Assembly: GCF_005048225.1 (NCBI RefSeq)
Contig: NZ_SUNI01000002.1
Location: forward strand, 62,001 to 126,000
Reading direction: 5' to 3'
DNA from: Paracoccus gahaiensis
Lineage (GTDB): Bacteria > Pseudomonadota > Alphaproteobacteria > Rhodobacterales > Rhodobacteraceae
Length of the DNA: 64,000 nt
Both the position numbers and the translations under genes were made by a program. Below are positions 29,499-37,972 of the stretch, piece after piece. Under the pieces are notes generated by a model. It saw only the letters and a list, made by a program, of their open reading frames with translations, did not search any database and was not told the DNA's origin. The first letter of the stretch is position 1, and each line of letters begins with the position of its first letter.

Positions 29499-30500
29499 GT
29501 GGATCTTTTCCTGTTGGACTTTCTGGGCAAGCCGCTGTGGATGTGGCTGCTGTTCCTGTCGCTTGTGGTGGCGCTTCTGGTCTTCGACCTGGGCGTGCTG
29601 AACAAGGACGATCATGAAATCGGCATCGCGGAGAGCCTCAAGCTGTCCGCCATGTACATCACCCTGGGCATCGCCTTCTCGGGCTTCATCTACTGGTCGA
29701 TGGGCGGCGAGCCCATGGCGCAGTACCTGACCGCCTTCATCGTCGAGAAGACGCTGGCGATGGACAACATCTTCGTCATCGCGCTGATCTTCAGCTTCTT
29801 CGCGATCCCGCGCGAATACCAGCACCGGGTGCTGTTCTGGGGCATCCTGGGCGTGATCGTGCTGCGCGGCATCATGATCGGTCTGGGCGCCACCATCGTC
29901 GAGAACTATCACTGGGTGCTGTACCTGTTCGCGGCCTTCCTGATCTTCACCGGCGTCAAGATGCTGTTCGCCAGCGACCAGCCCCACGACATGGCCGACA
30001 ACAAGATGCTGGCCTGGCTGCGCCGCCGCATGCGCGTCACCGACGAGTTGCACGGCCATGCCTTCATGGTGAAGAAGCCCGACCCCAGGACCGGCAAGCT
30101 GGTCCGGTGGGCGACGCCCCTGCTGCTGGCGCTGATCGTGATCGAGGTGGCGGATCTGGTCTTCGCGGTCGATTCGGTCCCGGCGGTCTTCACCATCACG
30201 ACCGACCCCTATCTGGTCTATACCTCGAACATCTTCGCGATCCTGGGCCTGCGGGCACTATATTTCGCGCTGGCGGCGATCCTGCACCGCTTCGCCTATC
30301 TGAAATACGCGCTGTCGATCCTGCTGATCTTCATCGGCTCCAAGATCTTCATCGCGGACCTGATGGGATGGGAGAAGTTCCCCCCCGCCTGGTCGCTTGG
30401 CATCACCTTCGTGATCCTGACGATCGGCGTCGTCGTGTCGCTGGCCAAGACGCGCGGCCAGCAGCCCGAGCCGCTGGAATTCGGCGAGCCGAGGCACTGA
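29499..30500 (+). CDS. TerC/Alx family integral membrane protein
   Basis: 333 residues and about nine membrane helices. The TerC signature residues are in VEKTLAMDNIFVIALIF and IEVADLVFAVDSVPAV, acidic motifs inside the membrane proposed to bind or transport metal; the Alx/MeeF relatives export manganese. The start is a GTG at 29499 (GAGGG just upstream), because no in-frame ATG lies nearby and the longer frame from 29349 encodes nothing TerC-like. No yybP-ykoY manganese riboswitch was recognised upstream. The gene is monocistronic, ended by two hairpins. Confidence 0.92.
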   Translation: MDLFLLDFLGKPLWMWLLFLSLVVALLVFDLGVLNKDDHEIGIAESLKLSAMYITLGIAFSGFIYWSMGGEPMAQYLTAFIVEKTLAMDNIFVIALIFSFFAIPREYQHRVLFWGILGVIVLRGIMIGLGATIVENYHWVLYLFAAFLIFTGVKMLFASDQPHDMADNKMLAWLRRRMRVTDELHGHAFMVKKPDPRTGKLVRWATPLLLALIVIEVADLVFAVDSVPAVFTITTDPYLVYTSNIFAILGLRALYFALAAILHRFAYLKYALSILLIFIGSKIFIADLMGWEKFPPAWSLGITFVILTIGVVVSLAKTRGQQPEPLEFGEPRH

Positions 30501-30502
30501 GG

Positions 30503-30558
30503 GCGGGGGAGCCTGCTCCCCCGCACCCCCACGTCCAAGGGGCCCAGGGGCCCCTTGG
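30503..30558. terminator. Two tandem hairpins between convergent terC and dehydrogenase genes
   Basis: GCGGGGGAG-CCTG-CTCCCCCGC (30503-30524) and CCAAGGGGCC-CAGG-GGCCCCTTGG (30535-30558), both perfect stems. One probably serves each strand. Confidence 0.7.
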
Positions 30559-30584
30559 AGAACCCCGCTGCCCGGTCGCGGGCC

Positions 30585-31628
30585 TCAGTCTTCCAGATGC
30601 GCGAGCACGGCCTTGGTGATGGCGTCGGTGCTGTCGCGGCCCTGTAGTGTGCCGATGCCTTGGGCGGTCGTGGCCTCCAAAGCGGCCATGATGCGGGCGC
30701 CGGCCTCGGTCTGGCCCAGATGGTCCAGCATCATCGCCGCCGACCAGATCGCGGCCATCGGGTTGGCGATGCCTTGCTCCGCGATGTCGGGGGCGGAGCC
30801 GTGCACCGGCTCGAACATCGACGGGCCTTGGCGCGTCGGGTCGATATTGGCCGAGGCCGCAAAGCCCAGGCCCCCCTGGATCGCCGCGCCCAGATCCGTC
30901 AGGATGTCGCCGAAAAGGTTCGAGGCCACCACCACGTCCAGCGTCTCGGGCGCCATGACCATCCGCGCGCACATGGCGTCGATGTGATAGCGCGTCACCT
31001 GAACGTCCGGATACTGGGCGGCCAGTTCCTCGGTCACCTCGTCCCAGAAGACCATGCTGTGCCGCTGCGCGTTGGACTTCGTGACCGAGGCCAGATGCCC
31101 GCGCCGCGCCTGCGCCTGCTCGAACCCGAAGCGCAGGATGCGCTCGACGCCGGTGCGGGTGAAGACCGAGGTCTCGACCGCGACCTCGTCGGGGGTGCCG
31201 ACATGGACGCGGCCCCCGGCGCCGGAATATTCGCCCTCGGTGTTCTCGCGGATGCAGAGGATGTCGAACTCGCGGGTCTTCAGCGGCCCCTCGACGCCGG
31301 GCAGCAGGCGATGCGGGCGGATGTTGGCGTATTGCACGAAGGCCTTGCGGATCGGCAGCAGCAACCCGTGCAGCGAGACGCTGTCGGGCACGCGCGCGGG
31401 CCAGCCGACCGCGCCCAGAAAGATCGCGTCGAAGCCGCGCAGGGTGGCGATGCCATCCTCGGGCATCATCGCGCCGGTGGTCAGGTAGTGGTCGCAGGAC
31501 CAGGGGAAGGTGACGGTCTCGACCGCGGCGCCGCTGGCGGCCACGATCTGCAGGGCGGCCTCGGTGACAGGGGTGCCGATGCCGTCTCCGGGGATCAGGG
31601 CGATGCGATGGGGGGTGTCGGAGGTCAT
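30585..31628 (-). CDS. Tartrate/D-malate dehydrogenase (decarboxylating), TtuC/DmlA-like
   Basis: 347 residues of the isocitrate/isopropylmalate dehydrogenase family; NAD- and divalent-metal-dependent oxidation of a 2-hydroxy acid. The family signature is NLFGDILTDLGAAIQGGLG; substrate-site blocks are RENTEGEYSGAGGR and TKSNAQRHSMVFWDE. EYSGAGGR together with HGLLLPIRKAFVQYANIRP resembles tartrate dehydrogenase rather than LeuB. AAAGG lies 6 bases before the ATG at 31628; the longer frame is spurious. No leu genes are adjacent. Exact substrate (tartrate, D-malate) cannot be fixed from sequence. Confidence 0.88.
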   Translation of the reverse strand: MTSDTPHRIALIPGDGIGTPVTEAALQIVAASGAAVETVTFPWSCDHYLTTGAMMPEDGIATLRGFDAIFLGAVGWPARVPDSVSLHGLLLPIRKAFVQYANIRPHRLLPGVEGPLKTREFDILCIRENTEGEYSGAGGRVHVGTPDEVAVETSVFTRTGVERILRFGFEQAQARRGHLASVTKSNAQRHSMVFWDEVTEELAAQYPDVQVTRYHIDAMCARMVMAPETLDVVVASNLFGDILTDLGAAIQGGLGFAASANIDPTRQGPSMFEPVHGSAPDIAEQGIANPMAAIWSAAMMLDHLGQTEAGARIMAALEATTAQGIGTLQGRDSTDAITKAVLAHLED

Positions 31629-32037
31629 GGGGGGCCTTTCTCTGGGTCGGTCGGTCGGCACGGTCCTGGACGGCGGTGGCGCGGGCTTCGGCGCGCGTTC
31701 CAAGGGGGCGCCCGAACCCGCCGCCCCGCAGGCATCGCCCGGGACAGGCCGGGTGTAAAGATGCCCAAGACGCGCCGGAGGCGCCTGTGCGGTCGTTCCC
31801 TGAGGCGGTCCACAGGGCCGGAGCCGGGCCGGGACTGCCCGTGCCTCAGGCAGCCGTGCCGGTCCGGCCTGCCGGAATTCGGGGCCTTGAAGGGCAAGAT
31901 CGGCGGGCTGCCGCCAGTCGGCAAGGGGCAAACCTTTCGCAATCTGGTCGCGGGGCGCAGGTTCGGCTATGCTGACCTTACGTCATCTGGCGACTGCGGG
32001 TCGCGGGCGGGCAATGTTCGGCGCCTGACTTAATAAA

Positions 32038-32049
32038 TAACAATTGTTA
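32038..32049. promoter_or_regulatory. 12-bp palindrome TAACAATTGTTA upstream of hemS
   Basis: Perfect palindrome in an AT-rich island about 100 bases before the hemS start. A metal- or heme-responsive repressor site is plausible but the protein cannot be named. Confidence 0.45.
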
Positions 32050-32080
32050 CGCGCGCCCACTTGCCATTGCGGAAATTCCT

Positions 32081-32098
32081 ACTATTATAGTCAACTAT
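32081..32098. promoter_or_regulatory. Overlapping inverted repeats ACTAT/ATAGT/ACTAT upstream of hemS
   Basis: Three alternating 5-base half-sites (32081-32085, 32087-32091, 32094-32098), about 50 bases before the hemS ATG, in the position of a core promoter or operator. Likely iron or heme control; not matched to a known box. Confidence 0.5.
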
Positions 32099-32147
32099 TC
32101 CCCTCGGCCGGATCGGTGGAGGCTGCTTTCCGCGACCCGAGGCCCAT

Positions 32148-33185
32148 ATGATCCATCCCAACCCTGCGCGCCGGGATGCGCTGAAGCGCCAGGCAGTGCT
32201 GCGCCATCATGATGTCGCAGCCGAGATGGGCCTTCCCGAGGCGGCGCTGGTCGAGGCCGGTTTGGGCCAGGGCGCGCAGCGCATCGATGCCCGCCCCGGT
32301 CGGCTGATCCCGGCGGTGGGCCGCTTGGGCACGGTCATGGCGGTGACGCGCAACCGGGCCTGCGTGATCGAGACGATCGGCAGTTATCAGGGTTTTCACG
32401 ACGGCGCCGAGGTTGCGGCGGTGCGGAATGCGCAGATCGACCTGCATATCGATCCCCGCCATTGGGTCTACGCCTTCGCCGTCGATCTGGAGGGGCACCG
32501 CTCGGTCCAGATCTTCGATGCGGCGGGAGATGCGGTCCACAAGATGCATCTGCGCGAGCGCAGCGATCACGGCGCCTGGCAGGATCTGTGCCGCGATCTG
32601 GCACTGCCCGACGCGCGGGCTGCCGTCGCTTTCACGCCGCGCGCCGCGCCCGAAGGCGCCCGGATGGACGCAGCGCAGACCGAGGCCCTGCGCGAGGGGT
32701 GGGCGGCGCTGACGGGTCCCGATCAGCTGGACCCCTTGGCCCTGCGATTGGGGATGAACCGGCTTGGCGCCTGCCGGCAGGCCGCGCCACCCTTTGCGCG
32801 ACGCCTGCCCGCCGAGGCCGGGACGGCGCTGCTTCGCGCGATCCGGGTGCAGGGACTGCAGGTCAGGCTGCAGGTCGGCAATCCGGGCTGCCGCCAGATC
32901 CATGCGGGCCCGATCCGCAGCCTGCGGCCGATGGGGCCCTTGCTGAACGTCGTGGATGCGCGCTTCAGCCTGCATCTTCGCACCGATCATCTGGCCGAAC
33001 TCTGGCGGCTCGAGATCCCGACGCCGCGCGGCCCGGTCGTGTCGGTCGAGGCCTTCGATGCCGAAGGGGCGTCGGTCTATCGGTGCTGGGGGATGGCCGA
33101 GGACGAGGGCGGCGATCCTGCCGCCTGGCTAAGCCTGGTCGAGGGGCTGGGCGATGCAGTCGACGATCCGGGCGACGACCGCTGA
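32148..33185 (+). CDS. hemS: Hemin-degrading factor / heme-trafficking protein, HemS/ChuS family
   Basis: 345 residues made of two structural repeats of about 165 residues, as in ChuS/HemS. Repeat 1 includes LGTVMAVTRNRACVIETIGSYQG and IDLHIDPRHWVYAFAV; repeat 2 includes QIHAGPIRSLRPMGPLLNVVDARFSLHL. The conserved heme-ligand region precedes NPGCRQIHAGP. It handles imported heme in the cytoplasm and releases iron. No hmuTUV or outer-membrane receptor is adjacent, so it is detached from the usual uptake operon. Upstream AT-rich palindromes suggest iron control. Confidence 0.9.
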   Translation: MIHPNPARRDALKRQAVLRHHDVAAEMGLPEAALVEAGLGQGAQRIDARPGRLIPAVGRLGTVMAVTRNRACVIETIGSYQGFHDGAEVAAVRNAQIDLHIDPRHWVYAFAVDLEGHRSVQIFDAAGDAVHKMHLRERSDHGAWQDLCRDLALPDARAAVAFTPRAAPEGARMDAAQTEALREGWAALTGPDQLDPLALRLGMNRLGACRQAAPPFARRLPAEAGTALLRAIRVQGLQVRLQVGNPGCRQIHAGPIRSLRPMGPLLNVVDARFSLHLRTDHLAELWRLEIPTPRGPVVSVEAFDAEGASVYRCWGMAEDEGGDPAAWLSLVEGLGDAVDDPGDDR

Positions 33186-33418
33186 GCGTCTGCCGGTCCT
33201 GAGGCATGTCGCCCGCCGGGGGCACCCGATCCGCCCCGGATCCCCCAGACCCCGGCCCATACCGGCTGCCCGATCGGCAATCGGCCCGGGCCACGGAACC
33301 CTCCGGGCCCGGTGCGGCTTGCTGTGACGTCCCTGCAGGTCCTTGATATGGCAGCTTCTTGTCGGTCATGTGACAGGTCCGTGCGGCGTGGCGTGCGGAT
33401 GGCAGAACGGGGCAGGGC

Positions 33419-35047
33419 ATGGAGTCGATCGTCGTCTTTCTTCAACTGGCGGGGGCGGTGGCGCTGCTGCTCTTCGGGCTGGGCCTCGTGCGCGACGGCA
33501 TGGTCGAGGCCTTCGGGCTGAAGATGAAGATGATCCTGGGGGCCGGGACGCGGACCGGGCCGCGCGCCTTCGTGTCGGGCGTCGTGGCCACGCTTGGGCT
33601 GCAATCCTCGACCGCGACGGCGCTGCTGACCGCCTCGTTCGTGCATCGCGAGATGATTGGCATCCGCAGGGCGCAGATCGTGCTGCTGGGCGCCAATGTC
33701 GGCACGGCGCTGACGGCGGTGATCGTGTCGGCCGACATCGCGGCGGCGGTGCCGCTGCTGGTGCTGGCGGGCTATGTCCTGCGGCGCCGGGGCGGCACGG
33801 TCGGCACCGGGATCGGCGCGGGGCTGATCGGCGTGGGGCTGATGCTGCTGTCGCTGACGCTGCTGGATCAGGCGACCGAGCCCCTGCGCAGCTCTCCGCA
33901 GCTGGCGGCCTTCCTGCCGATGCTGGACGGTGCCCGCCCCGTGGCGCTGGTCTTTGCCGCCGTCATCGCGCTGCTGTGCTCGTCCTCGCTGGCGGCGGTG
34001 CTGCTGATCGGATCGCTGGTCCTGCCGCCCGAGCTGGCGGTGGTGATGATGCTGGGCGCCAATCTGGGCGGGGCGATGGCGCCGGTGCTGGCCACGGGTG
34101 GGCTGGACGTCTCGGCCCGGCGGGTGACTCTGGGCAATCTGGCGGTCCGCGCCATCGGCTGCCTGATCGCGCTGCCCTTCGCGGGGCCCGCCGCGGCGGC
34201 GCTGGCGGACCTGCCGCTGGATCCGGCGGGCATGGCGGTGACCTCGCATCTGGCCTTCAACCTGGTGCTGGCGGCGCTGATCTGGCCCTTCAACGGGCTG
34301 GTCTGCGCCCTGACCCTGCGGCTGATCCCCGATCAGGCGGGGCTAGCCGAAACCGGCCCGCGCTGGCTGGACGATGCGGTCCTGGACACGCCGCCTCTGG
34401 CGCTTGCCGGGGCGAGCCGCGAGGTGCTGGACATCGGCGACACGGTCGAGCGGATGATGGTCCGCACCCGCGCCGCCTTCCGCAGCGACGACCCGGCGCC
34501 TCTGGCCGAGGTCATGGCGCTGGAGGATCAGGTCGACCGCCGCCAGCACGAGGTCAAGAACTATCTCTCGCGCCTGACCGGGGCCGCCACCCAGACCGAG
34601 CGGCGCCAGTCCATCGCCGTGCTGGATTACGTGATCAACCTGGAACATATCGGCGACATCATCGCCAAGGGGCTGGCCGCCGAGGTCCAGAAGAAGATCG
34701 GCCAGGGGCTGCGCTTCTCGGACGAGGGCTATGCGGAACTGGATGGTCTGTTCCTGATGACGCAGGAAAACCTGCGCATGGCGCAGACGGTCTTCATGAC
34801 CCGCGACCGCGAGATGGCCCGGCGCCTGATGGAGCAGAAGGTCGAGATCCGCAATCTGGAACGCCAGTCCGCGCAGCACCACCTGATCCGCCTGCGCGAG
34901 GACCAGAGCGACAGCCGCGAGACCTCGTCGCTGCATCTGGACCTGCTGCGCGACCTCAAGAGGATCAACGCCCATGCCGTCTCGGTCGCCCATCCGATCC
35001 TGGACGAGGAAGGGCTGCTGATCGAAAGCCGGTTGAGGACGCGCTGA
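33419..35047 (+). CDS. Na+/phosphate cotransporter family protein with C-terminal PhoU-like domain
   Basis: 542 residues. The N-terminal ~310 residues contain two copies of the Na/Pi-cotransporter repeat with the QSSTATALLTASFV and SSSLAAVLLIGSLV motifs and GANVGTALTAV / GANLGGAMAPV. The C-terminal ~200 residues are helical and PhoU-like (VLDYVINLEHIGDIIAKG, EIRNLERQSAQHHLIRL). Sodium-driven phosphate movement across the inner membrane is the family role. GCAGGGC precedes the ATG at 33419. Not linked to pst/pho genes here. Confidence 0.92.
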   Translation: MESIVVFLQLAGAVALLLFGLGLVRDGMVEAFGLKMKMILGAGTRTGPRAFVSGVVATLGLQSSTATALLTASFVHREMIGIRRAQIVLLGANVGTALTAVIVSADIAAAVPLLVLAGYVLRRRGGTVGTGIGAGLIGVGLMLLSLTLLDQATEPLRSSPQLAAFLPMLDGARPVALVFAAVIALLCSSSLAAVLLIGSLVLPPELAVVMMLGANLGGAMAPVLATGGLDVSARRVTLGNLAVRAIGCLIALPFAGPAAAALADLPLDPAGMAVTSHLAFNLVLAALIWPFNGLVCALTLRLIPDQAGLAETGPRWLDDAVLDTPPLALAGASREVLDIGDTVERMMVRTRAAFRSDDPAPLAEVMALEDQVDRRQHEVKNYLSRLTGAATQTERRQSIAVLDYVINLEHIGDIIAKGLAAEVQKKIGQGLRFSDEGYAELDGLFLMTQENLRMAQTVFMTRDREMARRLMEQKVEIRNLERQSAQHHLIRLREDQSDSRETSSLHLDLLRDLKRINAHAVSVAHPILDEEGLLIESRLRTR

Positions 35048-35080
35048 CCGACGGCGACGCGGGGGTGGTTTTCGGCGCAT

Positions 35081-35095
35081 GTTCATGCAATGTTC
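35081..35095 (+). promoter_or_regulatory. LexA (SOS) box GTTC-N7-GTTC
   Basis: Perfect direct repeat GTTC-ATGCAAT-GTTC, the LexA-binding motif known for alphaproteobacteria, 18 bases before the imuA start codon at 35114. It places the gene under DNA-damage control. Confidence 0.82.
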
Positions 35096-35113
35096 GCGGT
35101 GAAAGGATGTGCG

Positions 35114-35686
35114 ATGGACGCCCCCGATCCCGATCCGCCAAGCCTTGCCCCCGCCCGCATCCACGAGGCCGAGGGGCCGGGCCGTCATGTCTTCGCGCTG
35201 TTCCAGGCGATGCGCCATCCCGGCCCGGTCTTCTGGATCCGCCGGGCGCGCTGTCCCTGGACCCCGTTCCCCGGGGGCTTGCCGCCGGGCCTGACCGACC
35301 GCCTGCGGATGATCCGCCCGAATTCGGACACGGATCTTCTCTGGGCCACCGAAGAGGCGTTGCGGGCCCGCGTCACGGGCATCGTGCTGGCCGAGCCGCA
35401 GCGCCCGCTGTCCCTGACCGCCGGGCGCCGCCTGCAGCTGGCCGCCGAGGCGGGGCGCACGACCGGGCTGATGCTGATCCGGCAGGGCGCGGGGTCGAAT
35501 GCCACCGAAAGCCGCTGGCACTGCGCGCCGCTGCCCGCGACCCGTCCCGGCATGGCGCGGCAGAGATGGGCGCGCATCAAGAACAAGCGCGGGCTGCTGG
35601 GGGAATGGCTGCCGGAATGGCACGCGCCGGACCTGGGGGACCCTGTGCCGGCCTTGGCCCAGGACGGTTCTGCGCCTCCGGCATAG
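35114..35686 (+). CDS. imuA: ImuA-like SOS mutagenesis protein (RecA/SulA-related)
   Basis: 190 residues. The sequence HVFALFQAMRHPGPVFWIRR, SDTDLLWATEEALRARVTGIV and LSLTAGRRLQLAAEAGRTTGL follows the ImuA pattern of a shortened RecA-like core without a P-loop. ImuA normally works with ImuB and the error-prone polymerase DnaE2 in damage-induced mutagenesis. The start at 35114 (GAAAGGA 6 bases upstream) is preferred over 35090, which would lie inside the LexA box. No imuB or dnaE2 follows; a terminator and tRNA-Leu come next. The gene is therefore separated from its usual partners, which may be elsewhere. Confidence 0.8.
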   Translation: MDAPDPDPPSLAPARIHEAEGPGRHVFALFQAMRHPGPVFWIRRARCPWTPFPGGLPPGLTDRLRMIRPNSDTDLLWATEEALRARVTGIVLAEPQRPLSLTAGRRLQLAAEAGRTTGLMLIRQGAGSNATESRWHCAPLPATRPGMARQRWARIKNKRGLLGEWLPEWHAPDLGDPVPALAQDGSAPPA

Positions 35687-35711
35687 GGCGGACCGCCTGC
35701 GTCGGACATGC

Positions 35712-35747
35712 AAAAACCCCCGGAAACAATTGTTTCCGGGGGTTTTT
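35712..35747. terminator. Perfect palindromic bidirectional terminator
   Basis: 36-base perfect palindrome: AAAAACCCCCGGAAACAA and its exact complement. The A5 and T5 ends make it a strong intrinsic terminator in both directions, serving the imuA-like gene and the convergent tRNA-Leu. Confidence 0.9.
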
Positions 35748-35751
35748 ATGG

Positions 35752-35836
35752 TGGTGCCCAGGAGAGGACTCGAACCTCCACACCTTGCGGCACACGGACC
35801 TGAACCGTGCGCGTCTACCAATTCCGCCACCTGGGC
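35752..35836 (-). tRNA. tRNA-Leu (CAG anticodon)
   Basis: 85 bases including an encoded CCA end. Acceptor stem GCCCAGG/CCTGGGC, D-arm GGCGGAATTGGTAGACGC, anticodon arm CACGG-TTCAGGT-CCGTG, class II long variable arm TGCCGCAAGGTGT, and T-arm GGAGGTTCGAGTCCTCT. No integrase or duplicated 3' end suggests integration here. Confidence 0.97.
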
Positions 35837-36036
35837 AACGTGGTATGAGCGGCTGATTAAAGCCCGCACCGGGGGGCGTCAATGGGGGACGTGCAAGTTT
35901 TTTGACAGTTTGTGCAAGGCATCCTGCCGGCAGCGGGCGGGGCAGGGGCCGCGACCCCGCTGTGGCTTGCCGCAGGGCCCGTGCTTGGGTAAGGATCACC
36001 CGATATTTCGGCACATGAGTAGGAGGCGCGACGCCC

Positions 36037-37020
36037 ATGGCGAAACTGGTCACGATCTTCGGCGGATCGGGCTTTGTCGGCCGGCAGGTGGCCCGGCTGA
36101 TGGCCAAGGAAGGCTGGCGCGTGCGCATCGCCGTCCGCCGCCCCGACGAGGCGCTGTTCACCCGCAGCTTTGGTGCCGTGGGCCAGGTCATGCCCGTCAT
36201 GTGCAACATCCGCGACGAGCTGTCGGTCCGCGCCGCCCTGTCGGATGCGGATGCCGCCGTCAACTGCGTCAACATCCTGACCCCGCAGGGCAAGAGCACC
36301 TTCCAGACGGTGTTCGAGACCGGCGCCGAACATATCGCCTGCCTTTCGGCCGAGATGGGCGTCGCGCGGATGGTCCATATCTCGGGCCTGGGCATCGACG
36401 TGGACTCGGACAGCGCCTATATCGCCTCGAAGTCGCGCGGCGAGGCGGCGGTGCTGAAGCATCGCCCCGACGCGGTCGTGCTGCGCCCCTCGGTGATCTT
36501 CGGGGCGGATGACAATTTCTACAACCGCTTTGCCGGGATGACCCGGATGGGCCCGGTGATGCCCATCGTGGGCGGCCGGACGCGCATGCAGCCCGTTCAT
36601 GTCGAGGACGTGGCCCAGGCCGCCGTCATGGGCGCCACGGGCGCCGCCGAACCCGGCATCTACGAGCTGGGCGGCCCCGAGATCCTGACGACCCGGCAGA
36701 TCGTGGATCAGGTGCTGGCCTCGGTCCATCGCCGCCGCGCGGTGGTCAACCTGCCCTTCCCGGTGGCGCGCATCGCCGCGACCGCGATGGACATGACGCA
36801 GAAGCTGACCGGCGGCCTGTTCACCAGCCCGCTGAGCCGCGACCAGCTGGCGCTGCTGCGCACCGACAACGTCGTGTCGCCGGGCGCCAAGGGCTTCCGC
36901 GAGCTGGGCATCCAGCCCTCGGCCGCCAGCGCCATCCTGGACAGCTATCTGGTGCGGTTCCGGCCGTCGGGACAATACGACGCGATCAAGCGCTCGGCCA
37001 AGAACCTGCGTAAAGACTGA
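36037..37020 (+). CDS. Complex I NDUFA9-like NAD(P)-binding protein (atypical SDR)
   Basis: 327 residues. The glycine-rich nucleotide site is [22 protein letters not shown] (modified GGxGFVG), followed by the atypical SDR active-site region [13 protein letters not shown] in place of YxxxK. The rest matches the NDUFA9 family, accessory to respiratory complex I in alphaproteobacteria and mitochondria. AGGAGG precedes the ATG. Its stop overlaps the uppP start (TGATG), and this pair is usual in Rhodobacterales. Enzymatic activity is unproven; a structural role in complex I assembly is inferred. Confidence 0.9.
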   Translation: MAKLVTIFGGSGFVGRQVARLMAKEGWRVRIAVRRPDEALFTRSFGAVGQVMPVMCNIRDELSVRAALSDADAAVNCVNILTPQGKSTFQTVFETGAEHIACLSAEMGVARMVHISGLGIDVDSDSAYIASKSRGEAAVLKHRPDAVVLRPSVIFGADDNFYNRFAGMTRMGPVMPIVGGRTRMQPVHVEDVAQAAVMGATGAAEPGIYELGGPEILTTRQIVDQVLASVHRRRAVVNLPFPVARIAATAMDMTQKLTGGLFTSPLSRDQLALLRTDNVVSPGAKGFRELGIQPSAASAILDSYLVRFRPSGQYDAIKRSAKNLRKD

Positions 37021-37823
37021 TGGAATCCAATACGATCGTTGCCGCCGTCCTGGGGATCCTCGAGGGCCTGACCGAATTCATCCCCGTGTCCTCCACCGGC
37101 CACCTGCTGCTGGCGGGGCATTTCCTGGGCTTCGACTCGCCCGGGCGCAGCTTCGAGGTGCTGATCCAGCTGGGCGCGCTGCTGGCGATCCTGGGCGCCT
37201 ATGCGACCCGGATCGTGCAGATCCTGCGCGATGCGCCGCATGACCCGGCGGCCCGGCGTTTCGTCGCGGCGGTGCTGGTGGCCTTCGCGCCCGCCGTCGT
37301 GATCGGCGTGCTGGCCCACGAGTTCATCAAGACGGTGCTGTTCGAGACGCCCATGCTCATCGCCGTGATGCTGATCCTGGGCGGCTTCGTGCTGCTGTGG
37401 GTGGACCGCCGCGCCGTCGCCCCGCGCTATCACCGGGCCGAGGATTTCCCGCTGTCCATGGCGCTCAAGATCGGGTTCATCCAGTGCCTTGCGATGATCC
37501 CCGGGGTGTCGCGATCGGGGGCGACCATCGTGGGGGCACTGCTCTTGGGATCGGACAAGCGCTCGGCGGCGGAATTCTCGTTCTTCCTGGCGATGCCGAC
37601 GATGCTGGGGGCATTCACCTACGACCTGTGGCAAAATCGCGATATCCTGGACGCGGCGGCCCTGGGTGACATCGCCGTCGGCTTCGTGACTGCCCTGCTG
37701 GCCGGGATCCTGGTCGTGCGCTGGCTGCTGGGCTATGTGTCCCAGCACGGATACGCCCTGTTCGCGTGGTGGCGCATCGGGGTCGGAAGCGTGGCATTAC
37801 TGGCACTTATGGCGGGTATGTAA
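37020..37823 (+). CDS. uppP: Undecaprenyl-diphosphatase (bacitracin resistance protein BacA)
   Basis: 267 residues, about eight membrane helices. Recycles the C55 lipid carrier by removing phosphate from undecaprenyl diphosphate during cell-wall synthesis. The conserved motifs are [18 protein letters not shown] at the N-terminus and [17 protein letters not shown] in the middle. It is translationally coupled to the NDUFA9-like gene by a one-base overlap and followed by a terminator. Confidence 0.97.
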   Translation: MESNTIVAAVLGILEGLTEFIPVSSTGHLLLAGHFLGFDSPGRSFEVLIQLGALLAILGAYATRIVQILRDAPHDPAARRFVAAVLVAFAPAVVIGVLAHEFIKTVLFETPMLIAVMLILGGFVLLWVDRRAVAPRYHRAEDFPLSMALKIGFIQCLAMIPGVSRSGATIVGALLLGSDKRSAAEFSFFLAMPTMLGAFTYDLWQNRDILDAAALGDIAVGFVTALLAGILVVRWLLGYVSQHGYALFAWWRIGVGSVALLALMAGM

Positions 37824-37836
37824 GCCATGCTGACCT

Positions 37837-37864
37837 AATAGTCGCGCGGAGGCGGCTATTTTCT
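37837..37864 (+). terminator. Intrinsic terminator after uppP
   Basis: 9-bp stem AATAGTCGC/GCGGCTATT (one T-G pair) around a 6-base loop, then TTTCTG; it starts 13 bases past the stop codon. Confidence 0.78.
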
Positions 37865-37893
37865 GCCCCGCAGCGCGAAAAACTCGCCAATAG

Positions 37894-37908
37894 GTCAGCC
37901 TTGCTGAC
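37894..37908. promoter_or_regulatory. Inverted repeat GTCAGC-CTT-GCTGAC upstream of gltD
   Basis: Perfect 6-bp arms, 65 bases before the gltD start. A third GCTGACC copy at 37829 also pairs with the first arm (GCTGACCTA with TAGGTCAGC at 37891). Repeated half-sites suggest an operator for glutamate synthase control or an alternative RNA fold. Confidence 0.5.
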
Positions 37909-37972
37909 TTTTCATCACAATTGCCTTGGTTTATTGGGATTGCGGAAGACCTTTCAGGGAGGGTGCGCAGCC

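Larger units (their letters stand above)
31629..32147. other. Intergenic region between the dehydrogenase and hemS, with an AT-rich promoter segment
   Basis: 519 bases with no credible gene. The left part is GC-rich; 32028-32100 is the most AT-rich stretch in the window and contains two palindromic motifs (separate entries) that probably belong to the hemS promoter. Confidence 0.6.

Noticed and set aside
31625-31942. 105-codon open frame upstream of the tartrate dehydrogenase gene
   Set aside because: Arg/Pro/Gly-rich with no family pattern, overlaps the start of the dehydrogenase in another frame and has no ribosome site.
33300-33400. Pho box upstream of the Na/Pi cotransporter
   Set aside because: CTGTGAC...CTGCAGG and CTGTCAC...CCGAC resemble the direct-repeat box but have too many mismatches to support.
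35752-35836. tRNA-Leu as an integration site of a mobile element
   Set aside because: No integrase, no repeated tRNA end and no change in composition around the gene.
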